Assembly (NCBI GenBank): GCA_050329835.1
Contig: JBHJOJ010000284.1
Coordinates: 1-14,507, forward strand
DNA: 14,507 nucleotides
Origin: JANNOG01 sp050329835
GTDB taxonomy: Bacteria; Actinomycetota; Actinomycetes; Actinomycetales; JBBAYJ01
Direction of reading: 5' to 3'
The translations under genes and the position numbers were made by a program. The notes below the pieces were generated by a model that saw only the letters and a program-made list of their open reading frames with translations, was not told where the DNA came from and did not search any database. This document shows positions 7,348-13,802 of this stretch, in pieces (the first letter of the stretch is position 1; every line of letters starts with the position of its first letter).

Positions 7348-7886
7348 GGGGTGGCAGCGGCGCCCGCCGGCGTCAACCGGGCCACCGCCGGGCGGTACGA
7401 GTCCCTCTTCGCCGACCTCCTCGTCGTGCGCCGCCTGCCGGCCTGGTCGTCGAGCCGTGTCAGCCGGCTGGCCCGCGCCTCCAAGGTCCACCTCGTCGAT
7501 CCCGCGCTCGTCGCCGCGGCCGCGACCGTGACGCTCGACGACCGGTTGCGGGACGGCGACCTGATGGGACGGGTGCTGGAGACCTTCGTCGTCGCCCAGG
7601 TGGCGCCCGTGCTCGACCTGCTCGACCCTCCCGTCGGTCTGTTCCACCTGCGCGACCAGGGGGGCCGCCACGAGGTGACCTCGTCGTGGAGCGCGGTCGC
7701 CGGGTCGGCGCGCTCGAGGTCAAGGCGACGGCCGCTCCCACCGGGCGGGACGCCCGGCACCTGATGTGGCTGCGGGACGAGCTCGGGGAGGGCTTCGGTA
7801 CGGGGGTCCTGTTGCACACCGGCCCGCGGGCCTTCGAGCTGGCCGAGCGGATCCTCGCGGTCCCCGTCTCGTCGCTGTGGGCCTGA
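7348..7886 (+). pseudogene. Remnant of DUF4143 ATPase, 5'-truncated and frameshifted
   Basis: Two adjacent frames together read as the C-terminal half of an AAA-type ATPase with a DUF4143 domain. The first frame (to about 7677) gives NRATAGRYESLFADLLVVRR, then LPAW, KVHLVDPAL, GRVLETFVVAQ and LRDQGGRHEV. The second (from 7677) continues DLVVERGRRVGALEVKA, FGTGVLLHTGP and ends AVPVSSLW. Homologs read ...EVDLVLE... across this junction. Restoring one G in GTGACC (7675-7680), to give GTGGACC, joins the frames exactly. The N-terminal ATPase half with Walker A and B motifs, normally about 200 residues, is missing, since the sequence upstream of about 7350 does not resemble it. With both defects the gene is very probably dead. 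A sequencing error could explain only the frameshift. It ends 9 bp from the convergent histidine kinase gene. Confidence 0.8.
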
Positions 7887-7895
7887 CCTCGCCGC

Positions 7896-9302
7896 TCAGC
7901 GGGGCGCGGGCGGGAGGCGGATCGACACGGCCAGTCCCCCCTCGGGCGCCCGGGCCGCCGTGACCTCCCCGGCCATGAGCTCGGCCAGCCGGGCGACCAG
8001 CGCCAGCCCCACCCCGCTGCCGACCGGCCGCTCGCCGCGGTAGCGCTCGCTGAGCCGCCCGGGCTCGAAGGCCACGGCGAGCTCGCCCGGTTCCAGGCCC
8101 GGCCCCCCGTCGCGGACCTCGACGACCGCCCCTGGGGCCCCGTCACCCGGCCGGGCCGCCAGCACCAGCGGCGGCCGCCGGCCGTCCCCACCGGGGGGCG
8201 CGGCCTCGAGCACCCGCAGCGCGTTGTCCGCCAGGGCGTCCACCGCCTGGCGCAGCCGCTCCGGGTCGGCGAGCGCCGGCACCGGCTGCGGCGGCGCCTC
8301 CAGCAGCAGCGGGATCCCGGCGGCCCCGGCGCGCACCCGCCAGGCGTCCTGCGCCGCCCGGACGACCCTGGTGACGTCGACCTCCGCGAGCGTGACCACC
8401 ACGTCGTCGGCGGCGAGTCGGGCCAGCGCCAGCAGCTCCTCGACGCGGCGCTGGAGCCGGGCCGACTCCTCGACCACGACCCGCCCGGCGTCCCGGGCCG
8501 CCTGGCCCGTCATCACCCCCTCGGCCAGCGCCTCCCCGTAGCCCGCGACCGCGGTGAGCGGGGTCCGCAGCTCGTGGGAGACCGTGAGCAGGAACCGCCG
8601 CTGGCGGTCCTCGCTCGCCGCGAGCGCGTCCGCCAGCCCGTTGAGGGCGCGTGCCACGTCCGCGATCTCCCGGGGGCCCTCCGGGGTGACGCGGACGTCC
8701 CGCTCCCCCGCCGACAGGCGCCGGGCGGCGGTGTCGAGCCGGGTCAGGGGGCGGGCCAGCGCCCGGGCGAGCAGCACCCCGACCAGCGCGGCGCCCAGGG
8801 CGCCCACGATGCCCGCCGCGACCAGCCGCCGTCGGGGCGGCGGCACCTCGTCGACGGCGGCGTCGCGCGGCTGGGCGAGCAGGACGACCCGCGGCCCGGC
8901 CTGGCGGGCCTCGACGAACCACACCCGGCCGTCGACGGCCTCCCGCCGGGACACCTCGGCCCCCGTGGCCGCCTCGGTGACGTCGGTGGCGCGCAGCGGG
9001 GACGGCAACGCGGCGACGGCCGCCTCGTCCGTGGGCTCGACAGTCTCGGTGACGATCTCCCGCCGGGCGTAGGCCTGGCGGACCGAGTCCACCCCGAGCC
9101 CCGGGCTCGCCCGCCCGGCGTCCCCCCGGGCGATCGCGGCGAGGACCTCGGCATCCCGGCCCAGCAGGGCCCGCGCCGTGTCGTCCTCCGCCTGGCGGAC
9201 GATGCCCACCAGGAGGGCCCCGGTCAGCACCGTGCAGGCGATCGCCACCGCCACGACCAGCACCGCGAGGCGCTGGGCCAGCGTGCCGACGCCGATGGCC
9301 AC
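7896..9302 (-). CDS. Membrane sensor histidine kinase (HAMP-HisKA-HATPase_c)
   Basis: Sensor of a two-component system in the cytoplasmic membrane. The 468 residues read: TM1 about 10-33, an extracytoplasmic sensor region about 35-155, TM2 about 160-181, HAMP about 181-233, and HisKA with the H-box FLLTVSHELRTPLTAV (phosphorylated H243). The ATPase domain has an N-box VDALADNALRV (N360), G1 box VRDGGPGL (D398) and G2 box GSGVGLALV (428-436). All catalytic boxes look intact. The sensor region is short, has no cysteines and matches no sensor domain I recognise, so the signal cannot be named. The GTG start (complement 9300-9302) lies 7 bp after the response regulator stop, so the two genes are co-transcribed with the regulator first. 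No paralogue name (MtrB, PrrB and so on) is justified. Confidence 0.92.
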   Translation of the reverse strand: MAIGVGTLAQRLAVLVVAVAIACTVLTGALLVGIVRQAEDDTARALLGRDAEVLAAIARGDAGRASPGLGVDSVRQAYARREIVTETVEPTDEAAVAALPSPLRATDVTEAATGAEVSRREAVDGRVWFVEARQAGPRVVLLAQPRDAAVDEVPPPRRRLVAAGIVGALGAALVGVLLARALARPLTRLDTAARRLSAGERDVRVTPEGPREIADVARALNGLADALAASEDRQRRFLLTVSHELRTPLTAVAGYGEALAEGVMTGQAARDAGRVVVEESARLQRRVEELLALARLAADDVVVTLAEVDVTRVVRAAQDAWRVRAGAAGIPLLLEAPPQPVPALADPERLRQAVDALADNALRVLEAAPPGGDGRRPPLVLAARPGDGAPGAVVEVRDGGPGLEPGELAVAFEPGRLSERYRGERPVGSGVGLALVARLAELMAGEVTAARAPEGGLAVSIRLPPAPR

Positions 9303-9309
9303 GGACCCG

Positions 9310-10047
9310 TCAGGACGCGGTCGAGGGGCCGCCCGACGCGGCGGGCGCGGCCGACGGGGTCGTCGCCTCGAGCCCGTAGCCGACTCCGCGGACGGCCCGG
9401 ATCGTCACGGCGCCCTCCAGCTTGGCCCGCAGCTGGGCCACGTGGACGTCCACGGTGCGCGTGACCAGGCCGGGCGGGTACCCCCACACCTCGGTCAGCA
9501 GGGAGTCCCGGGCGCACACCCGGCCCTCGCGCCGGGCGAGGTGGAGCAGCAGGTCGAACTCGGTGGTGGTGAGCTGGACCGGCCGGCCGGCGACGGACAC
9601 CCGGCGGGCGTCCGGGTCCACCACGAGGGTGCCCACGGTCACGGGCGGGCTCCCGGCGGGCCGGGTCGCCGTGTCGTCGGCGGTCCGGCGCAGCACCGCC
9701 CGCACCCGGGCCAGCAGCTCCCGTGGGCTGAACGGCTTCGTCACGTAGTCGTCCGCCCCCAGTTCCAGGCCGAGGACACGGTCGACCTCGTCGTCGCGGG
9801 CCGTGACGAACACGACGGGAGTGCCGTCCCCGTCGGCGCGCAGGCGCCGCATCACCTCGACGCCGTCCAGTCCGGGGAGCCCGACGTCGAGCAGCACGAC
9901 GTCCGGCCGGAAGGCCGCGACCTGGCCCAGGGCACTGCCCCCGTCGGAGCAGGTCCGCACCTCGAAGCCGCCGTCGGCGAGGTAGGCCCGCAACAGGTCG
10001 GCGATGGCGCGCTCGTCCTCCACGACCAGGACGCGCCCGCGGCTCAT
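9310..10047 (-). CDS. OmpR/PhoB-family response regulator
   Basis: DNA-binding partner of the histidine kinase encoded 7 bp downstream. The 245 residues start with a receiver domain (RVLVVEDERAI): acidic pocket E10/D11, phosphorylated D54 in VVLLDVGLPGLDG, conserved T82, and K104 in DDYVTKPFSPRELL. A linker and a winged-helix Trans_reg_C domain (about 136-229) follow, with TTEFDLLLHLA and RTVDVHVAQLRAKL as the recognition region. A low-complexity Ala/Ser/Pro tail ends the protein. The ATG (complement 10045-10047) starts exactly where the receiver fold begins. In-frame codons further upstream would add unrelated sequence and run into glgB. No Shine-Dalgarno is present. The minus strand reads TAAGCT (10061-10056) 8 nt before the ATG, suggesting a leaderless mRNA. 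The gene is divergent from glgB across 136 bp, so it could regulate glgB and itself. Confidence 0.94.
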   Translation of the reverse strand: MSRGRVLVVEDERAIADLLRAYLADGGFEVRTCSDGGSALGQVAAFRPDVVLLDVGLPGLDGVEVMRRLRADGDGTPVVFVTARDDEVDRVLGLELGADDYVTKPFSPRELLARVRAVLRRTADDTATRPAGSPPVTVGTLVVDPDARRVSVAGRPVQLTTTEFDLLLHLARREGRVCARDSLLTEVWGYPPGLVTRTVDVHVAQLRAKLEGAVTIRAVRGVGYGLEATTPSAAPAASGGPSTAS

Positions 10048-10055
10048 GAAGATCC

Positions 10056-10061
10056 AGCTTA
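10056..10061 (-). promoter_or_regulatory. Candidate -10 of the response regulator operon
   Basis: Minus-strand TAAGCT matches TANNNT and ends 8 nt before the ATG. At a 17-bp spacing a GCGACG (complement 10079-10084) matches the GAC core of the TTGACA -35 consensus. Together they predict a transcript starting at or next to the AUG. Confidence 0.42.
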
Positions 10062-10074
10062 CGCGGGGCGGCGG

Positions 10075-10103
10075 CGTCCGTCGCCCCGGACGGTCGCGTC
10101 CGG
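10075..10103. promoter_or_regulatory. Alternating inverted repeats between the regulator and glgB
   Basis: CGTCCG occurs at 10075-10080 and 10097-10102, with its reverse complement CGGACG between them at 10087-10092. The right-hand pair extends to a perfect 7-bp stem, CCGGACG (10086-10092) with CGTCCGG (10097-10103), and a 4-nt loop. A further palindrome, CCCGGGCCCGGG, lies at 10110-10121. This is the divergent promoter region of the two-component operon and glgB, so it could be an operator, possibly autoregulatory. Such GC-only repeats also arise by chance in this composition. Confidence 0.4.
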
Positions 10104-10148
10104 CTCGTCCCCGGGCCCGGGCCGGCGCAGAGCCGCGGCGTGCCCAGG

Positions 10149-10177
10149 TCGACGCCTCCCGACGGGGACGCCAGGAT
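10149..10177 (+). promoter_or_regulatory. Candidate promoter of glgB (leaderless)
   Basis: TCGACG (10149-10154) resembles the TTGACA -35. After exactly 17 bp comes CAGGAT (10172-10177), one base off TANNNT, ending 6 nt before the glgB ATG at 10184. The GAGG at 10178-10181 is only 2 nt from the ATG, too close to serve as a normal ribosome binding site, which supports a leaderless reading. Confidence 0.42.
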
Positions 10178-10183
10178 GAGGCC

Positions 10184-12565
10184 ATGCCGACCGCCACGCC
10201 CATGCCTCCCTCGCCCCTGTCGGTCGACACGGACGTGCTGGCCGCCGTCGCGGCGGGCGCCCACCACGACCCCCACTCGGTGCTCGGGGCGCACCGCCAC
10301 CCGGACGGCCACCCGGCGGGCGCGGGCGTGACCGTGCGGACCCTGCGGCCGTTCGCCGTCTCGGTGACGGTCGTCGCCGAGGGCGACCTCCGGGTGCCCA
10401 TGCAGCACGAGCACGACGGCGTCTGGGTGGCCGTGCTCGACGTGGCCGAGGTCGTCGACTACCGGCTGGAGGTCGTCTACGACGGCCACGACGGCCTCCG
10501 CACGGGCACCCACGACGATCCGTACCGCTACCTGCCGCAGCTCGGCGAGGTCGATCTCCACCTCATCTCGGAGGGCCGCCACGAGCAGCTGTGGGACGTC
10601 CTCGGTGCCCGGGTGCGGCGCTTCGAGGGCCCGCTCGGGCCGGTCGAGGGCACCGCGTTCGCGGTGTGGGCCCCCAACGCCCGGGCCGTGCGGGTGGCGT
10701 CGGACGCCAACGGCTGGGACGGACGTGCCCACGCGATGCGCTCGCTCGGCGCCTCGGGCGTGTGGGAGCTGCTGGTCCCGGGGACCGGCGCCGGCACCCG
10801 GTACAAGTTCGAGATCCTCGGCCGGGACGGGCAGTGGCGGCAGAAAGCCGACCCGATGGCCTTCGCGACCGAGGTGCCGCCGGCCACCGCGTCGGTGGTC
10901 ACCGAGTCGCGCCACGTCTGGGGCGACGACGAGTGGATGGCGGGGCGGGCCTCCCGGGACGTCCACAACGCCCCGATGAGCGTCTACGAGGTGCACCTGG
11001 GGTCGTGGCGCCAGGGGCTGAGCTACCGACAGCTCGCGGAGGAGCTCGTCGAGTACGTGACGGGCCTGGGCTTCACCCACGTCGAGTTCATGCCGGTCGC
11101 CGAGCACCCGTTCAGCGGGTCGTGGGGCTACCAGGTGACCGGGTACTACGCCCCGACGTCCCGGTTCGGTTCGCCGGACGACTTCCGTCACCTCGTCGAC
11201 CGGCTCCACCAGGCCGGCATCGGGGTGCTCGTGGACTGGGTGCCCGCGCACTTCCCCAAGGACGACTGGGCGCTGGCGCGCTTCGACGGTGACCCGCTGT
11301 ACGAGCACTCCGACCCGCGCCGGGCCGAGCACCCCGACTGGGGGACCCTGGTCTTCGACTACGGCCGCCGCGAGGTGCGCAACTTCCTCGTCGCCAACGC
11401 CCTGTACTGGCTCGAGGAGTTCCACGTCGACGGGCTGCGGGTGGACGCCGTCGCGTCCATGCTCTACCTCGACTACTCGCGCGAGGACGGGCAGTGGACG
11501 CCCAACGAGCACGGGGGGCGCGAGGACCTCGCCGCGGTGAGCTTCCTGCAGGAGGTCAACGCCACGGCCTACCGGCGGGTCCCCGGCATCGTCATGATCG
11601 CGGAGGAGTCCACGGCCTGGCCCGGGGTCACGCGGCCGACCCACGTGGGGGGCCTGGGCTTCGGGCTCAAGTGGAACATGGGGTGGATGCACGACTCGCT
11701 GGACTACGTGTCCAAGGAGCCCGTGTACCGCCAGTACCACCACCACGAGATGACGTTCTCGCTGATGTACGCCTTCAGCGAGAACTTCGTCCTCCCGATC
11801 AGCCACGACGAGGTGGTGCACGGCAAGGGGTCCCTGCTCCACAGGATGCCGGGCGACCGCTGGCAGCAGCTCGCCACCCTGCGCGCCTACCTGGCCTTCA
11901 TGTGGGCGCACCCCGGCAAGCAGCTGCTGTTCATGGGCGCCGAGCTGGGCCAGGAGCCCGAGTGGTCGGAGTCGCGGTCCCTGGACTGGTGGCTGCTGGA
12001 GACGCCGTGGCACCGCGGCCTGCACGACCTGGTCCGCGACCTCAACGCGGGGTACCGCGACCAGCCCGCCCTGTGGGCGGACGACTTCAGCCCCACGGGG
12101 TTCGAGTGGATCGACGCCGACGACCACGCGCACAACGTGTTCGCCTGGTTCCGCAAGGCGCCGGGCGCGCCGACCGTGGTGTGCGTCGTCAACTTCGCCG
12201 GCGTCCCGCACCTGTCGCACCGCATCGGGCTGCCGCACGGCGGCACGTGGCGCGAGGTCCTCAACACCGACGCCGACGTCTACGGCGGGTCCGGGGTCGG
12301 CAATCTCGGGGCGGTGACGGCCGAGGAGGTGCCGATGCACGGCCGGTCCCACTCGGCGCGGGTGGCCGTCCCACCCCTGGGCGCGATCTGGCTGGTGGCC
12401 GAGCGCACAGCCGAGGAGGCAGGGGTGCCGGTCGGGTCGGCCGCCGCCCCGCCGGCCCCGGCGCCCGGAGGGTCCGCCGGCGCCGTGGCGACCAGCGCCA
12501 CGCTGCCCCAGGTGCCCGAGCCGCCGCGACCCGAGACCGAGCACCGCCAGCCCGGCGGCGTCTGA
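10184..12565 (+). CDS. glgB: 1,4-alpha-glucan branching enzyme GlgB (GH13)
   Basis: Cuts alpha-1,4 chains and re-attaches them by alpha-1,6 links, making the branches of glycogen. The 793-residue product has the extra N-terminal N1 domain (HHDPHSVLGAH), the CBM48 domain (TAFAVWAPNARAVRVASDAN) and the GH13 barrel (GYQVTGYYAPTSRFGSPDDF). The nucleophile is D421 in GLRVDAVASMLY, the acid/base E474 in MIAEESTAWP, and the third acid D542 in PISHDEVVHGKGSL. Their spacings (53 and 68) match those I recall for E. coli GlgB (D405, E458, D526). After the usual family end (GAIWLVA) comes an extra 54-residue Pro/Ala-rich tail (740-793). ATG 10184 is used because the conserved N1 domain starts shortly after. 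The next in-frame ATG, at 10202, is the alternative. The gene is cut off from glgE-mak by 3.8 kb of unrelated genes and appears to have its own promoter. Confidence 0.96.
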   Translation: MPTATPMPPSPLSVDTDVLAAVAAGAHHDPHSVLGAHRHPDGHPAGAGVTVRTLRPFAVSVTVVAEGDLRVPMQHEHDGVWVAVLDVAEVVDYRLEVVYDGHDGLRTGTHDDPYRYLPQLGEVDLHLISEGRHEQLWDVLGARVRRFEGPLGPVEGTAFAVWAPNARAVRVASDANGWDGRAHAMRSLGASGVWELLVPGTGAGTRYKFEILGRDGQWRQKADPMAFATEVPPATASVVTESRHVWGDDEWMAGRASRDVHNAPMSVYEVHLGSWRQGLSYRQLAEELVEYVTGLGFTHVEFMPVAEHPFSGSWGYQVTGYYAPTSRFGSPDDFRHLVDRLHQAGIGVLVDWVPAHFPKDDWALARFDGDPLYEHSDPRRAEHPDWGTLVFDYGRREVRNFLVANALYWLEEFHVDGLRVDAVASMLYLDYSREDGQWTPNEHGGREDLAAVSFLQEVNATAYRRVPGIVMIAEESTAWPGVTRPTHVGGLGFGLKWNMGWMHDSLDYVSKEPVYRQYHHHEMTFSLMYAFSENFVLPISHDEVVHGKGSLLHRMPGDRWQQLATLRAYLAFMWAHPGKQLLFMGAELGQEPEWSESRSLDWWLLETPWHRGLHDLVRDLNAGYRDQPALWADDFSPTGFEWIDADDHAHNVFAWFRKAPGAPTVVCVVNFAGVPHLSHRIGLPHGGTWREVLNTDADVYGGSGVGNLGAVTAEEVPMHGRSHSARVAVPPLGAIWLVAERTAEEAGVPVGSAAAPPAPAPGGSAGAVATSATLPQVPEPPRPETEHRQPGGV

Positions 12566-12591
12566 GCCCCGCCGCCGACCGCTCTCCCGCG

Positions 12592-12610
12592 GCGCCGGCC
12601 CGACCGGCGC
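12592..12610 (+). terminator. Hairpin after glgB
   Basis: GCGCCGG (12592-12598) and CCGGCGC (12604-12610) form a perfect 7-bp stem around a 5-nt loop, starting 27 nt after the glgB stop. No T-run follows. It is a plausible U-less terminator for glgB. Confidence 0.45.
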
Positions 12611-12649
12611 GTCGCATCGTGGACCGGGTCGGCCCAGCGGCCGTCGCAT

Positions 12650-12722
12650 GATCACCGTTTCGCCCCCGATTCGTTGATCCACGAGGTGGTTCGATCATCG
12701 GATCGGGGGCGAAACGTCGATC
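12650..12722. repeat. 73-nt imperfect palindrome, possible dispersed repeat or two-way terminator
   Basis: A 15-bp perfect arm, CGTTTCGCCCCCGAT (12656-12670), pairs with its complement at 12702-12716. The stem extends inward by three pairs (one T-G), then, after one mismatch, by TGATC (12674-12679 region) with GATCA (12693-12697). It extends outward by GATC pairs at 12650-12653 and 12719-12722. A small CCAC-GAG-GTGG hairpin sits at the tip (12679-12689). It lies in the 239-bp gap between the convergent glgB and thioredoxin genes, so it can terminate both transcripts. Its size, AT-containing ends and compactness also resemble intergenic palindromic repeats. Copy number cannot be judged from one window. 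Confidence 0.65.
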
Positions 12723-12775
12723 TTCAGGCCGGTACCCGACAGCCGCCCGGATCCGCCCCCTGGGCGTCGGGCGCG

Positions 12776-12787
12776 CGGTCGCGACCG
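12776..12787. repeat. 12-bp perfect palindrome downstream of thioredoxin gene
   Basis: CGGTCGCGACCG is self-complementary and lies 17 bp beyond the thioredoxin gene stop. As RNA it would make only a short stem without a proper loop, so it is a weak terminator candidate. A double-stranded protein site is also possible. The rest of 12723-12804 shows nothing clear. Confidence 0.25.
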
Positions 12788-12804
12788 GCCTCGCCCTGAC
12801 CGCC

Positions 12805-13755
12805 TCAGAACAGGGCGTTGGCGAGGTCCCGGCGGGCCTTGGCGACGCGCGGGTCGTCGGTGCCGACGATCTCGAAGAGGTCCAGCAGCCGGCTGCGCAC
12901 CCGGGCCCGGTCCTCCCCCGCGGTCACGCGGACCAGGTCGACCAGCCGGGTGAAGGCGTCCTCGACGTGACCCCCGAAGAGGTCGAGGTCGGCCACGGTG
13001 AGGTGGGCCTCGACGGCGCGGGCGTCGGCGGCCGCCGCCTGCCGGGCGCCGTCCTGGACGGCTTGAGGGATGGCCCGGACCCGCTGGAGCAGCTGGACGT
13101 TGGCCAGTCCCGCTCGGGCGTCGCCGTCCGCCGGGTTCTCGGCCAGGGCCTGCTGGTAGGCGTCGACGGCGGCGTCGAAGTCGTCACGGGTGATGGCGTC
13201 GTAGGCCTTCTGGTGCAGGGGCGGCAGCGCCGGCTCGGCGTCCGGGACGGGCTCCTCGCCCGCGGCGTCCGCCCGCCCGGTGACGCCGTTGGCGGCCGCG
13301 ACCTGGAGCACCTGCTCGACGAACTGGCGGACCTGCTGCTCGGGCAGGGCGCCGGTGAAGGCGAGCTGCGGCACCGCCTGCCCCTTGAGCAGCGTGACGA
13401 CCATGGGGATGGACTGCGCCCGGAACGCCTGCGCGAGGCCGGGGTTGGCGTCGACGTCCACCTTGGCGAGGACGAACCGGCCGCCGTACTCGGCCGCGAG
13501 CTTCTCGAGCACCGGGGACAGCTGCTTGCAGGGCCCGCACCACTCGGCCCAGAGGTCGACGACGACGGGGACCGTGAGCGACAGCTCCAGGGCGTCCTGG
13601 AAGTCCGCGTCGGTGACGTCGCGGACGACGCCCGCCGCCGCACCGGACGCTGCCGGGCCGGCCGGGCCGCCGCCCCCGGGAGCCGCCGTGCGGCCGAGTC
13701 CGGACAGGTCGACGGCGCCCCGGACGTCGAGTCGGGGACCGGGCTGCTGGGTCAT
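12805..13755 (-). CDS. Thioredoxin-TPR co-chaperone (CnoX/YbbN-like)
   Basis: Cytosolic thioredoxin-fold protein with a C-terminal helical repeat domain, the architecture of the CnoX/YbbN chaperedoxins that hold and protect client proteins under oxidative stress. The 316 residues comprise a Gly/Ala/Pro-rich N-terminal extension (1-42), a thioredoxin domain (about 45-152) with redox motif WCGPCK (C73, C76) and cis-proline P117 in SIPM, a linker, and TPR-like helices (about 177-316; FDAAVDAYQQALAENPADGD). Both ends, GAVDLSG near the start and a final RRDLANALF, agree with what I remember of M. tuberculosis Rv1324, which also faces glgB. As I recall, Rv1324 lacks an intact CXXC, while this protein keeps it. 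The ATG is supported by a GGAAGGA site about 4-10 nt upstream. It is probably transcribed with the gene ending 47 bp upstream. Whether it has redox, holdase or both activities cannot be told from sequence. Confidence 0.92.
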   Translation of the reverse strand: MTQQPGPRLDVRGAVDLSGLGRTAAPGGGGPAGPAASGAAAGVVRDVTDADFQDALELSLTVPVVVDLWAEWCGPCKQLSPVLEKLAAEYGGRFVLAKVDVDANPGLAQAFRAQSIPMVVTLLKGQAVPQLAFTGALPEQQVRQFVEQVLQVAAANGVTGRADAAGEEPVPDAEPALPPLHQKAYDAITRDDFDAAVDAYQQALAENPADGDARAGLANVQLLQRVRAIPQAVQDGARQAAAADARAVEAHLTVADLDLFGGHVEDAFTRLVDLVRVTAGEDRARVRSRLLDLFEIVGTDDPRVAKARRDLANALF

Positions 13756-13802
13756 GGTGTCCTTCCGCGGGTCCGAGGGGCGGTGGGCGGGCGTCGCCGG
13801 CG

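Noticed and set aside
7655..7690. Programmed -1 frameshifting to make a functional DUF4143 protein, possibly at the G6 run at 7659-7664
   Set aside because: A shift at the G run would replace the conserved GRHEV-D segment with unrelated residues. The join that restores the family sequence is downstream, and the ATPase half is missing anyway.
10048..10401. An N-terminal extension of the response regulator to 10401
   Set aside because: It would overlap the 5' end of glgB, encodes unrelated sequence, and the receiver domain begins directly at ATG 10047.
12611..12649. GTCGCAT occurring at 12611-12617 and 12643-12649 as a possible attachment-site-like direct repeat
   Set aside because: Seven bases only, with no integrase, tRNA or element boundary near. 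Chance is sufficient.
9224..12682. An 1152-codon open frame on the minus strand, antisense to glgB
   Set aside because: It is a shadow of glgB and of the regulator in another frame, with no family features.
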